The notes: generated by a model not told the origin, from the sequence alone. A stretch of DNA of 64,000 nt from Prorocentrum cordatum (GCA_963575745.1 CAUYUJ010001732.1:33704-97703); one strand, 5' to 3'; shown: positions 45,847 through 54,907, counted from the first letter of the stretch. A program made the numbers and translations.

Positions 45847-46878
45847 TCAGTCCGAATCTGGCCCCGCTGGCGGCGGGGACCCAGTAACAGAACTCAGTTC
45901 AAGATGCGGAGGGCCATCGTCGCGCATGCCGCTGTTCGGCACATCGGCGTCCCTGCCCATGCTCATGCCCTTGCCCTCGTCGGGGCCCTTGCCGTCATCG
46001 TAGCCCCCGCCGCTGTCGAGGGCCGTCGCCTTGCCCTTACCACCGTCGTTAATGCTCTTGCCACCGTTGTAGCCCTCGCCATCGTCGTAGCCCTGGCCAC
46101 CGTCGTAGACCTTGTCACCGTCGGTGCTGCCCTTGCTACCATCGTAGCCCTTGCCACCGTCGTAGTAGCCCATGGCCTCGTCGTCGATGCCCGTGCCACC
46201 GTCGTAGCTTGTACAGCCGCGACCGATGCCATCAGCACCCTTGCCATCGTCGTAGCCCTTTTCGTAGCCCTTGTCGTAGCCCTTGTCGTAGCCATTGACG
46301 TAGCCCGTGTCGTAGACCGCGTCGTAGCCCTTGCTCGAGCTGCCGTACGGGTCGTAGCCTTTGTCGCTGCCCTTGCCGCCGTCGTAGCCCTTGTCGAAGC
46401 CCTTGCTCGAGCTGCCCTTGGCGCTGCCCGTGCCACCGTCGCCCTTGTCGTCGGCCTTGCCGCTGTCCGACATCATGTCCTGCAGCCCGTCACGCTGCTC
46501 CTTCGCCAGCCTGGTGTGGCCCTTGCCGCTGTCGCCGTCTTTGTCGCGGCCCTTGCCGCTGCCGTCATTCTCGCGGCCCTTGCCACTGTCGTAGCCCTTG
46601 CCCTTGCCACCGTCGTAGCCCTTGCCCTTGCCATCGTCGTAACCCTTGCCACCGTCGTCGTAGCCCTTGCCATCGCTGTCGTAGCCCGTGTCGTAGCCCT
46701 TGTCGTAGCCTTTGTCGTAGCCCTTGTCGTAGCCTTTGTCGTAGCCCTTGTCGTAGCCTTTGTCGTAGCCGCTGTTGTCGTAGCCACTGTTGTCGTAGCC
46801 AATGTTGTCGTAGCCCTTAATCAAGAGCTCGGTGACGTCGAGCAGCCTGTCGGTGATCCGCCGCTCCCGCTGGAGCTC
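45847..46878 (-). CDS. GYD-repeat protein 1 (minus strand)
   Basis: Read on the minus strand from the acceptor-like CCATACAG at 46878: ELQRERRITDRLLDVTELLI, then a tract of (GYDKGYD) and related units, a non-repetitive motif RLAKEQRDGLQDMMSD-GKAD, a second GYD/GKG-rich tract and an acidic end. Gly, Tyr, Asp and Lys make up most of the chain, as in phase-separating low-complexity proteins; I infer an RNA- or condensate-related role only by composition. No ATG is in this exon. A possible first exon with ATG lies near 47122-47050, separated by the CCT tract. It is the inverted paralogue of the gene at 47771. Confidence 0.6.
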   Translation of the reverse strand, partial: ELQRERRITDRLLDVTELLIKGYDNIGYDNSGYDNSGYDKGYDKGYDKGYDKGYDKGYDKGYDTGYDSDGKGYDDGGKGYDDGKGKGYDGGKGKGYDSGKGRENDGSGKGRDKDGDSGKGHTRLAKEQRDGLQDMMSDSGKADDKGDGGTGSAKGSSSKGFDKGYDGGKGSDKGYDPYGSSSKGYDAVYDTGYVNGYDKGYDKGYEKGYDDGKGADGIGRGCTSYDGGTGIDDEAMGYYDGGKGYDGSKGSTDGDKVYDGGQGYDDGEGYNGGKSINDGGKGKATALDSGGGYDDGKGPDEGKGMSMGRDADVPNSGMRDDGPPHLELSSVTGSPPPAGPDSD

Positions 46879-46894
46879 CTGTATGGAGGGCGAA

Positions 46895-46915
46895 AATCCG
46901 CCGACCTCCCTCCTC

Positions 46916-46947
<32 letters not shown>

Positions 46948-47045
46948 TCCTCCTCCTCCTCCTCCTCCTCCTCCTCCTATTCCTTCTCCTCCTCCTCTTC
47001 CTCCTCATCATCCTCGTCTTCCTCCTCGTCCTCCTCATCCCCCTT
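46895..47045. repeat. CCT tract between the GYD genes
   Basis: CTCCTC triplets with a C-run; on the minus strand it would lie in an intron of GYD gene 1. Confidence 0.9.
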
Positions 47046-47540
47046 CATCCTTCTCCTGTGGCTCTCACCCCAGCAGTCCTCGTGCAGGCGGCTCAGCGCC
47101 TCGGCGCCGTCATGGCACGCCATGGCCGCGCGCGCCACCGCGCGCGGCCACGCCCCCCTGGGAGGAGAAAGGGGTCCTCCAGGGGGCCTCGGTCCAGAAA
47201 CAGCAGCGCGCGCAAATGGGGGGAGGGGGGGGGGGGGTGCGATTCAGGTGAGGGGGCGATTCGGGTGAGGGGGCGTGGCTGCGCCGCGAATCGTTTCGCG
47301 CTGTGCACTCATGGGTGCATGCAGCAATGCATGCGTTGTTGCAGAGTTTACTTGGGGATGTGAACTTGAAAATGAGATGCGTTCACATCGTCGTCTGCGT
47401 TCGCTCGAGACAGCCTCACAATTAACAGCATCACACGACCTCACAATGCACTCAGTACCGCGAACCATGATGTTGGTTATGGTATGCCATGCAATGCTAC
47501 GCTATGATGTGAATATCCCTCCCCGACCTCATCCTCCTCC
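47046..47540. other. Intergenic region between divergent GYD genes
   Basis: GC-rich, includes a G-run at 47218-47240. It may hold the first exon of GYD gene 1 on the minus strand: ATG at about 47122, MACHDGAEALSRLHEDCWG, donor-like GGGTGAGAG. The phase with the next exon could not be settled. Confidence 0.3.
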
Positions 47541-47544
47541 GTTG

Positions 47545-47565
47545 CCACCGCCGTTTAGGCCCGAG
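47545..47565 (+). promoter_or_regulatory. DinoSL-like relic upstream of GYD gene 2
   Basis: CCACCGCCGTTTAGGCCCGA matches 14 of 21 spliced-leader positions without gaps, with the same AGCC/GCC-[AG]-TTT-x-GGC core as the other relics. It lies about 205 bp before ATG 47771. Confidence 0.4.
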
Positions 47566-47589
47566 CGTTGCTTGGGCCGCGACAGTGCG

Positions 47590-47770
47590 CGACCAGCTGC
47601 AGCGCTCCACGCGCAGCAGCTACCAGCGCTCCGCGCGCAGCAGCACCAGCTGCATCAGCACCGCCAGTGCATCCAGCAGCTCCACGCGCAGCAGCACCAG
47701 CTGCAGCAGCGCCACCAGTGCAACCAGCAGCACCACCCGCAGCAGCATCACCAGTGCAACCAGCAGCACC
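47590..47770 (+). repeat. CAGCAGCACCAGCTGCAG repeats
   Basis: Diverged CAG/CCAG units, including CAGCTG palindromes, in the leader of GYD gene 2. Confidence 0.8.
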
Positions 47771-49042
47771 ATGGCGGACGAGACCGCGATGACGCTGCTC
47801 CTGGAGGCGGCGGAGGATCTCAGCCAGCGGCGGCGCGCCGCGGCCGCCAAGGTCTTGCAGCCCACCAGCAAGGTGGCCCCTCGGCCGCCAAGCACGCCGC
47901 CGACGGCGAAGGTCTTGGCGAAGTACGATCGCTCGCGCGTGGCCGACGGCTTGCTCGATGATCTCGAGTTGGCGCCCGCGCTGGATCCCGAGTTGAACTC
48001 GTTCCAGGGCCTGCAGGAGTTCATGGGCGACGTCGATGGCGACGACACGGGCTACGACTACGCCAGCTACGACGGTGGCAAGGGCATCACCGACGGTGGC
48101 AAGGGCTACGGCGGGGGCAAAGGCAGCTCGAGCAAGGGCTTCGACAAGGGCCACGACGATGGCAAGGGCAGCGGCGAAGGCTACGCCATCGACAAGGGCC
48201 GCGACAAAGGCTACCACGGTGACAGGGGCGACGTGGGCTACGACGGTGGCAAGGGCGACAAGGGCTACGACCGCCGCTACGACCCGTACAGCTCCAAGTG
48301 GTATGACCACCACAGCTCGTGGTACGACCGCGACGACGATGACTACGACAACAGGTGGTACGACCGCAGGCGCTGGGGCGACTACGACAAGGGCTCGAGC
48401 AAGGGCTACGACAACAGAGGCTACGACAGCAAGGGCTACGACAAGAGTGGCAACTACCAGCGTGGCTACGACAACCGTGGTTACAACAACCGTGGCTACG
48501 ACAACCGCGGATACGACAGCAGTGGCTACGACAACCGTGGCTACGACAACTACGGCAACAGTGGCTGCGACAGCCGTGACTACGACCGCAAGGGCGACAA
48601 GGGCTACGATCGCAAGGGCGACAAGGGCTACGATCGCAAGGGCTGCGACGTCGGCAAGGGCTACGACGGTGACACGGGCTACGGCGGTGATCCAAGCTAC
48701 GACCGTGGCGATACAGGCTACGACAGTGGCAAGGGCATCGACAGTGGCAAGGGCCACGACGGCGGCAAGGGCGATAAAGGCTACGACGGCGGCAAGGGCT
48801 GGCGCGAGGAGAAGTCCCGCGGCGGGCGCCACATCAGGCTGGCGAAGGCCCTTGCCACCAAGGAGCAGCTGGACGGGCTGCAGGACCTGATGTCGGACCG
48901 CGGCAAGGCCGACTACGTCAGGTGGAGCAAGCGGACGCACTGGCGCATATGGGTGGAGGAAAACAATACAGATCTAGTTCTATCGGGCCCCCTCATCCCT
49001 CCTCCTTCAACGGTTCTTACCAAGGACGAGGGGGAAGGATGA
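47771..49042 (+). CDS. GYD-repeat protein 2
   Basis: 423 residues from ATG 47771. Residues 1-95 are ordinary: MADETAMTLLLEAAEDLSQR, a Lys/Pro region, then LLDDLELAPALDPELNSFQG. The next 250 are repeats of GYDxxGYD, GYDGGKG and YDRK, with a WYDRRRW patch. The end has RLAKALATKEQLDGLQDLMSD-GKAD, the same motif as GYD protein 1 and proof of common origin. The final residues after GKADYV may be intronic. It was chosen at 47771 because sequence before it is a Ser-rich translation of CAG repeats. Disordered, tyrosine-rich; RNA or condensate role is inference. Confidence 0.65.
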   Translation: MADETAMTLLLEAAEDLSQRRRAAAAKVLQPTSKVAPRPPSTPPTAKVLAKYDRSRVADGLLDDLELAPALDPELNSFQGLQEFMGDVDGDDTGYDYASYDGGKGITDGGKGYGGGKGSSSKGFDKGHDDGKGSGEGYAIDKGRDKGYHGDRGDVGYDGGKGDKGYDRRYDPYSSKWYDHHSSWYDRDDDDYDNRWYDRRRWGDYDKGSSKGYDNRGYDSKGYDKSGNYQRGYDNRGYNNRGYDNRGYDSSGYDNRGYDNYGNSGCDSRDYDRKGDKGYDRKGDKGYDRKGCDVGKGYDGDTGYGGDPSYDRGDTGYDSGKGIDSGKGHDGGKGDKGYDGGKGWREEKSRGGRHIRLAKALATKEQLDGLQDLMSDRGKADYVRWSKRTHWRIWVEENNTDLVLSGPLIPPPSTVLTKDEGEG

Positions 49043-49250
49043 GGGCCAAGAACTGGATATGTAATGTGTTCCTCCTCCCGACATCTGGGCGGAGGCGGCT
49101 GTTCGCCGCTGATCAGTAGCGCCAGACACCACTACCAAAGCGGCGCCGAAGCCGCCGCTGTCGCATTAATGTGCCGCCACCAGCGCGGCAGCAAGCGTGG
49201 AGTTCATTCTAGACCGCGCGCTGCCTCTCCTCCGTCGGGCATGATCTATT
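49043..49250. other. Unassigned
   Basis: Short non-repetitive spacer before the palindrome array. Confidence 0.3.
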
Positions 49251-49262
49251 ATGGTGGGGGTT

Positions 49263-49555
49263 GTCGTATGTAAGATTCTAACATACGACGCAGTTGTCGT
49301 ATGTAAGATTCTAACATACGACAAAGTTGTCGCATGTAAGATTCTTACATACGACACCGTTGTCGTATGTAAGATTCTAACATACGACGGATGTGTTAAT
49401 AGAATCCTTATGATATATAAGAGCGAGATGTCGTATGTACGATTCTTACATACGACAACGTTGTCGTATGTAAGATTCTGACATACGACAGATTTGTCGT
49501 ATGTAAGATTCTGACATACGACAGATTTGTCGTATGTGAGATTCTGACATACGAC
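49263..49555. repeat. Array of eight 27-bp palindromes at 33-bp period
   Basis: Units start at 49263, 49296, 49329, 49362, 49430, 49463, 49496 and 49529. Each has arms GTCGTATG and CATACGAC around TAAGATTCTAA or variants, so each unit is itself a hairpin or a two-fold site. Spacing is 33 bp, except one 68-bp step where a unit seems lost. Spacers are 6 bp. Changes within arms are few (one C for T, one T for A), which suggests selection or recent expansion. It lies in non-coding DNA inside the transposon. Confidence 0.93.
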
Positions 49556-50600
49556 ACCCAGGGTTTGAGCTCATGTTTAGCGTAAACTTCGAGGGTCTCC
49601 ATCTCGCTCGTGGTCGACGTTGCGCCTAGAATTGGCTTGTCTGCTTGGCTGCGCTGCCCGCGGCTGCGCTGGATCATGTTGATAAGTGATGCATGAGCGT
49701 GGCGTGAGCGAGAACAAGGGGAAGTGGGATGAGAGGAGGATGCGCGGGAGAAGGAGGACAAGGAGAAGGAGAGGGGGGAGGATTCTGAGGAGGAGGTGGG
49801 GGGTGAGGAGGAGGAGGGGGAGGGGAAGGCCCATCCTCCCCCTCATCCTCATCCTCCCCCTCCTACCTTTATCCTCCTCCTCCTCCTCCTCCGCCGCCGC
49901 CTCCTCCTCCTCCTCCTCCTCTCTCCTCCGCCTCATCACCCTCCTCATCTTCCCCCACCTCCTCCTCCTCCTCTGCCTCCTCTTCCTCATCCTCATTCTC
50001 CTCCTCATCATCCTCATTCTCCTCATTCTTACTCCGTCTCATTCTCACCCTCTTCATTCTCATCATGTCTCCTCCTCGTTCCCGCCGTCGCCGTCGAAGC
50101 CGTCGCCTGCGCCGTCATCTGCGCGCGCGGTGCAGGAGAGGGCGGCGGCCACCGTGACGACCACGATTGAACGACAACGAGGATGAGGAGGAGCAGGAGG
50201 AGGAGCACGAGGAGGAGCAGGACAAGGAGCACGCGGAGGAAGAGGGGGACGATGGGGAGGAGGAGGAGGAGGAGGAGGAGGGGGAAGAAGATGAGGAGGA
50301 GCAATTGCCATGGCGGCTGCGATAGCGACGGCGACGGCGAAGAGTTGGTGGCGACGAGTTGGCTGCGACGAGTTCGACGGCGGCGGAGACGACGGCGGGG
50401 GCGTCTCATTCTGCTCCTCCTCCTGCTCGCCCTCCCCCTTCTCCTCATCCTCGTCCTCCTTCTCCTCCTCCCTATCCCTCCTCACCATTCTCATCCCCGT
50501 CATCCTCCTTCTCCGTCTCATTCACCTCCACCGCCTAACCCTCCTCATCCTATTATTATTTCTCCTCGTCCTCATTCGTATTCGTATCATCGGTCTCTCC
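49556..50600. repeat. Alternating GGA and CCT tracts
   Basis: GGA 49735-49830, CCT 49840-50060, GGA 50180-50305 and CCT 50400-50570, with 100-bp islands between. Neighbouring tracts are complementary and could pair as long inverted repeats. No gene is supported. Confidence 0.75.
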
Positions 50601-50713
50601 GCAGGGTGCTTTATCGCGCGAAAAGCTGCAGCGAGAACCTGAAGGCTCGCATACATGCGTTTGCACGCACAACCCCAACGAGCCCCCATCTAAGTACGCC
50701 CCGACACCCACAC

Positions 50714-50926
50714 TCAGGCGGCGCATTCACCGATGCCCAAGGCTTTGCGCCCCCGCGCACGATCGGCAGCACCTGCCTCCACAAGGCGATTATTCGCCCG
50801 ATCAACCGCACCCTTACACATCTTGGCGTTGTCCAAGAGCAACGTGAAAGAATCCGCGGCCTGCTCCGCCTTCTTCACGAGCTTCTCCATCTTCTTGTAT
50901 GCAGCGTCTGCCTTTCGAGTGGGCAT
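50714..50926 (-). CDS. Small coiled-coil-like protein 1
   Basis: 70 residues on the minus strand: MPTRKADAAYKKMEKLVKKA then EQAADSFTLLLDNAKMCKGA and RLVEAGAADRARGR. The Ala/Lys/Leu heptad-like pattern suggests a helical coiled coil. A sequence AAGCGGTTGGGCGAA on the minus strand (about 50994-50978) resembles the gene A spliced-leader relic (AGCCGTTTGGGCGAGG), 50-70 bp upstream of the ATG. Function unknown. Confidence 0.45.
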   Translation of the reverse strand: MPTRKADAAYKKMEKLVKKAEQAADSFTLLLDNAKMCKGAVDRANNRLVEAGAADRARGRKALGIGECAA

Positions 50927-51069
50927 GGACGGGGTTCAGACGTGGCGTTGACACGCCGTTGCTAAGTGCGACCGTTCGCCCAACCGCTTGAGACCATGCG
51001 ACCGCAGTCGCAACGCCAAGCCATTACACAACCAATTTCACACCCTGACATCATGATAGTACATACCTG

Positions 51070-51250
51070 CGTGTCAACGCAACCGAACGCGCATGCATAC
51101 GACTGCATTGGGCGTTGCCTCAACGCCCCCCCCTCCCCCCCCCCCCCCATAGTGTCACAAGTGCGCCCTTCGACGCGAACTACTCGCAGCCGATTGCAAT
51201 GCGTTTCAACACAACCGAACATGCATACAACTGCATCGGGTGACGCCCAA
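51070..51250 (+). repeat. Direct repeat CAACCGAACNNGCATGCATAC
   Basis: Two copies of about 48 bp, near 51070 and 51205, with CAACNCAACCGAAC and CATACNACTGCAT blocks. Confidence 0.7.
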
Positions 51251-51254
51251 ACGT

Positions 51255-51476
51255 TTACGTTCTAACCAGCAAATATATTTCGACGTGAACGGATTGCAAC
51301 CACTTGCAACATGTCATGCATGAGATACTGGCTGCCTTGCGGTCCGCCGTTTTGGACATCTTCTGGCAATGCTGCTTGTGCCTGATCAGGGTGTCCAACC
51401 TTTCATTGAAGTGCTCCGTGTCCTCCTCGCGGTGCTTGGCACGCAGCGCCTTCAAGTCGGCTGACATGGCAGGCAT
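51255..51476 (-). CDS. Small coiled-coil-like protein 2
   Basis: 73 residues on the minus strand from ATG 51476: MPAMSADLKALRAKHREEDT, then EHFNERLDTLIRHKQHCQKM, and a Cys-containing end (ISCMTCCKWLQSV). The charged helical pattern resembles the other two small proteins of the element in style, not clearly in sequence. A weak spliced-leader-like CAGCCGAGTTGGTTGAG lies upstream on the minus strand near 51541. Function unknown. Confidence 0.4.
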   Translation of the reverse strand: MPAMSADLKALRAKHREEDTEHFNERLDTLIRHKQHCQKMSKTADRKAASISCMTCCKWLQSVHVEIYLLVRT

Positions 51477-51861
51477 AGTCGCGTACACACGCGCGCGCGC
51501 CGCAGCTTACAAGCTGCGTTCTCTCAGCCCTCAACCAACTCGGCTGCGTGAAAACGCATGTAGTCTGCGACGCGGTCGCATGGCATGAGTGCCAACCATG
51601 TGAACACACATCACTGCCCTACTCATACCCCCCCCCCCCCCCCACTACACGAACGCCGTGATCGGGCACTCCCGTTGCATGTCCACCCCCAGCCGCCTCC
51701 TCATCTCGACCCCTCTTCTGTTCACACCTCTCGCGCCCCCCCCCCCCCCAGCTTACTACATGTCGCCAACGATGGCGGGGCTGAACGTTTGGCAAACCGT
51801 CAGCAGCATTTGTGGTTCATTCGCCCACCTTTGCGAACCAGTTCACGCGTGGCTTACGCGC

Positions 51862-51881
51862 CCCCATTTGTGGTTCACGTG
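51862..51881 (+). promoter_or_regulatory. Weak DinoSL-like sequence upstream of small protein 3
   Basis: CCCCCATTTGTGGTTCACG aligns with the leader 3' part with one inserted base (about 12 of 17); a similar GCATTTGTGGTTCA lies at 51808. The start ATG is only a few bases downstream. Confidence 0.25.
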
Positions 51882-51884
51882 CCC

Positions 51885-52321
51885 ATGGGAAAATCAGCGA
51901 AGACGATCGCGATGGAAGCGCAGGTGCGCTTTGAGCTGCAGGATGAAAAGCAGGAACGCCAGCGGTCAGTGAAGACTGCCAAGGCGGCATTGAAGCATGC
52001 CAAAGCAGCGAAGACGCAGGCTGAGAAGAAGGCAGGCGGTTGTTAACTAACAACAACACAAGGGCCCCTCGAGGCCAGGGGGGAGGGGATGGGCTCTCGA
52101 GCCCACCCCCTTAGTCAATGGCCCCATCGGCGTCGCCAGTCCCACCCGCCTCCGTGCGATCGCCCCCCTCCCTCCCCCCCCGATAGGCAGAGAGGAGGTT
52201 CAATGCGTTTTTGGAGAGCAAGGACGCGTGGATGAACGCGCTGCTCGACGCGGATGATGCGAGCGCGGCCCACGTTCGGGCCGAGACTGAGCTGGCGCGC
52301 GCCGAGCGCGATGCCCGCTAG
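51885..52321 (+). CDS. Small coiled-coil-like protein 3 (two exons)
   Basis: Exon 1 from ATG 51885: MGKSAKTIAMEAQVRFELQD, then QERQRSVKTAKAALKHAKAA up to about 52035. Exon 2 from acceptor CGATAGGCAG (52189-52190): RRFNAFLESKDAWMNALLDA then AAHVRAETELARAERDAR and stop 52319-52321. Both halves are long amphipathic helices rich in Ala, Lys, Glu and Arg, so a coiled coil is likely. The intron has the C-rich content and strong C/T tract seen elsewhere in this window. The donor is uncertain (GCAGGCGG area). Function unknown. Confidence 0.5.
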
Positions 52322-53232
52322 GGGTGTGGGGGCGACGGACGACGGGTGGAGGGGTCAGAGAAAAAACCTGCATGCATCAATGCAAGATGAGTCTGGGATG
52401 ATAATGTCGGCATGATAGCGCAGGTGCCTCGTCCTCCTCCTCAGCTTCCCCCTTCTCCTCCTCCTCCCTCCTCCTCCGCCTCCTCATCCCCCCTCCCTCC
52501 CCATCCTCATCCTCATCCCCATCCTCGTCCTCCCCATCACATCATTCCCTCATCGTCCCTCCTCGTCGTTGTCCTCCTGTTGCTGCTGGTGCTGATGCTC
52601 TTGCCCATCCTACTACGCTACTAAGCCGTGCCCCCCCCCATCGCTCCCTCACAACTGCTTCGCACTCTGAATGGCATTGGTGCTATGCGTTTCCGCTTTT
52701 TCGCGTCATAGGATCATCCGACGCCTCACGATATCTGTAGGATGACGCAGCACCAAAACCCCAAGAGGAACCACATATAGAGCCCCAAGGCCGCAACGGG
52801 GAGGAGGAGAGGGATGAGGAGGGGAAGATGAGGAGGATGAGGCGGAAGAGGAGGAGGATACAGACTTTGGGATGCTCCCGACTGGTGAGGTTGAATCCAG
52901 AACGCCAGTTCTGTGAGTGATGTCTTGGACCGTCCCCTCGGCATCAGCGCGCGCGCACTTAACGAAAATGATGATGAGACATATGATGATAACAACTGCA
53001 GGTGGTCTGCGCTCTTCGTTCGAGTAGGATGGGCTGGCGGGGATACGCGACGCGGCAACACTTACATCGCCATATACGCGTCGGTTCTATGTATGCCAAG
53101 ATGCATGCAACCCGTTGCAGGTGGTAGACTCGCACTGCCATCCGAAACCAATCTTCGATGCGTGGGGCATTGCAAGTTGGCATCAGTTGGTGTCGGGTTC
53201 TCGTTTCGAATATAGATCACACAGGCCCGCGT
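52322..53232. other. Region with CCT tract and no supported gene
   Basis: 52428-52590 is CCT-rich and 52795-52860 GGA-rich. A frame at 52913-53215 begins MSDVLDRPLGISARALNEND but has no support beyond being open. Confidence 0.35.
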
Positions 53233-53254
53233 CGCATAGCCATTTGGGCTCGAT
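53233..53254 (+). promoter_or_regulatory. DinoSL-like relic upstream of gene C
   Basis: Contains TAGCCATTTGGGCTC. It matches 16 of 22 leader positions without gaps. The 14-mer TAGCCATTTGGGCT is identical to the relic before the transposase at 55173, including the same T-to-G change. Confidence 0.6.
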
Positions 53255-53264
53255 CGCGATCGTT

Positions 53265-53327
53265 CGCGATCTATCGCGAGGCGCGATCTTTCGCGAGGCG
53301 CGACCTATCGCGAGGCGCGAGGCGCGA
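53265..53327. repeat. 17-bp TCGCGAGGCGCGAYCTA repeat
   Basis: Units start at 53274, 53291 and 53308, exactly 17 bp apart, each containing the palindrome TCGCGA, with a partial fourth unit. Confidence 0.85.
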
Positions 53328-53367
53328 AGGTTCGGAACTGTCGTCTTATGACGACGGTTCCGAACCT
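53328..53367 (+). promoter_or_regulatory. Hairpin containing the gene C start codon
   Basis: Arms AGGTTCGGAACTGTCGTC and GACGACGGTTCCGAACCT pair over 18 bp with one mismatch around the loop TTAT. The ATG of gene C (53348) begins in the loop. In an mRNA this would hide the start codon region; control of translation is inferred. Confidence 0.75.
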
Positions 53368-54500
53368 CCGCGCGGAACTGCAGCACATGTCAGAGTGGGT
53401 ATCGACACAAATCGCATGTGGCCTGTGCCCATCAGCCGTGGCCCAGCACCAGTACGACAGCTTCCTCATGAAGATCAACAACCTGTCACAGATCAGTACT
53501 GACGAGGCGACAGCCTTGGTGAAAACAATCAGGGAGCACTCGCTGAACACTTGGACTCAAGAGAACATCGCACGCTTGTGCCAGAGCGTCGGGACCAAGA
53601 CAGGCAAGTTGCCAATGCCAAGCGGATACAAGCAATGGCAAGATATTAGCATTGCATCGAGGGTCTTCACGGCGAGCGAGATCAAATCGCTGAAGAGCGG
53701 CGACCTGAGTGAGAAGGCGTGCATACGCCTGGTCGCCGCTCGGTGCAAGCTTATCGGCGCCCACACGCTCTCCGAGAGCTCCAAGGGCAAGATGGCCGCG
53801 CTCGTGGCGTGGGGCAGCGGCAAGGGGCATGGGGCGATTGGCTCAGGCTCCTCGGAGAGGTGAAGGGTGCCATCTCCAAGGCCATCACGTGCAAGGGTTG
53901 GTCCACGCTTGGGTACGCCACGGTGTGGAACTTCGACCGCATCGAGGACATGTCGGCTGAGCCGTGGTGGACATCAGCTTACAAGGACGATGGGCCCGCC
54001 TTGGAGGAGATCCAGACGGACGCGCCAGACTACGCGAGGAAGTCGAGCAGGCGTTACGCGGCGAAGACCTCGCTTGCAGCTGCAGCGCCCCCAATGACAG
54101 CCCCAGACCCTGCGGCTGGCGGGCAGTTGCAAGTCATGCAGGCCCTGTTCGGTGCACCGCTGTGCGCGGCGCTCTTCGCCAACTCGGCGGCCGCGGCTCT
54201 CAGGCCGCCCGAGCCGCCTGCGCAGCCGCGCGTGGAGCTGGAGCCCCGAAGCCAAAGCTCCCGCCGCGCGAGGAGCCGCAGCAGGAGCCGAAGCTTCCGC
54301 CGCGCGAGGAGCCGCGCGATGAGCCGCGCGATGATGAGCCCGAGCCAGACCTGACCGACGAGGAGGAGAAGCTCAGGGCGCTCCTCGCCAAGAAGGCCAA
54401 GACCGCCAAGGCGAGGAAGCGCCCCTCCGCGGCCGGCGAAGGCGTCGGTGACGCCGAGGGCGGGGCAGGCGTCGAAGACGCCGAGGGGCTGTGCCAATGA
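53348..54500 (+). pseudogene. Gene C: unrecognised cargo gene with two frame changes
   Basis: Frame 1 (53348 to about 53820) starts MTTVPNLRAELQHMSEWVST and has mixed helical sequence such as EATALVKTIREHSLNTWTQE and ACIRLVAARCKLIG. Protein-like sequence then continues one frame over (DWLRLLGEVKGAISKAITCK to LEEIQTDAPDYARK, about 53820-54240). A third frame adds PKPKLPPREEPQQEPKLPPR, an acidic DEEEKLRALLAKKAKTAKAR segment and the stop at 54498. Either the copy is broken twice, or there are small introns or sequencing errors. Basic and Pro-rich C-terminus suggests a nuclear or nucleic-acid-linked protein; no family recognised. Confidence 0.55.
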
Positions 54501-54751
54501 AGAAGGCGCGGCCCCCTGCCATGCGGCGACCCGCGGCTGCCGTGCCAAAGCCCGCCGTGCTGCCCAAGCCGCCGACGTGCGAGTGCAACGCGCCGTACAG
54601 GCGCGGCTACGTGATCTACAAGCCTTCACAGAAGGTGTTCAGGGCCGTTGTGGGGAGGGCAGATCGCCGCGTCCGCTTCGACCGCAATGCGACGATGAAT
54701 CGCATTGAGGCTTGGAGCGCGGCGCTGGCGTGGATCGACGCCAAGTGTTAG
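54497..54751 (+). CDS. Gene D: small basic protein overlapping gene C stop
   Basis: 84 residues from ATG 54497, which overlaps the gene C TGA (54498-54500) in ATGA. It starts MKKARPPAMRRPAAAVPKPA, a Lys/Arg/Pro/Ala tail of the R-P-A-A kind, then a compact domain CECNAPYRRGYVIYKPSQKV, FRAVVGRADRRVRF and a final helix RIEAWSAALAWIDAKC. A basic tail plus small alpha/beta domain fits DNA or RNA binding, but I recognise no family. The lack of its own spliced-leader relic and the overlap suggest it is expressed with gene C. Confidence 0.5.
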   Translation: MKKARPPAMRRPAAAVPKPAVLPKPPTCECNAPYRRGYVIYKPSQKVFRAVVGRADRRVRFDRNATMNRIEAWSAALAWIDAKC

Positions 54752-54907
54752 GTGCTCGATGCGGGGAGGGGGAGGACCAGGGGGTTGTTGAGGACCATCA
54801 GGACTGGGAGCTCGCATCGCAGCTGCAGCGCGGCGGTGGGCGGCGCCACATCGACGAACTCCCTCTTGCTTGTATGGCGTTGCAACATGATGTCTAAAAC
54901 ACAAGTC

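Noticed and set aside
49263-49555. CRISPR array
   Set aside because: Period and repeat similarity look like one, but the repeats are palindromes with 6-bp gaps, there are no distinct spacers and no cas genes, and the host is eukaryotic.
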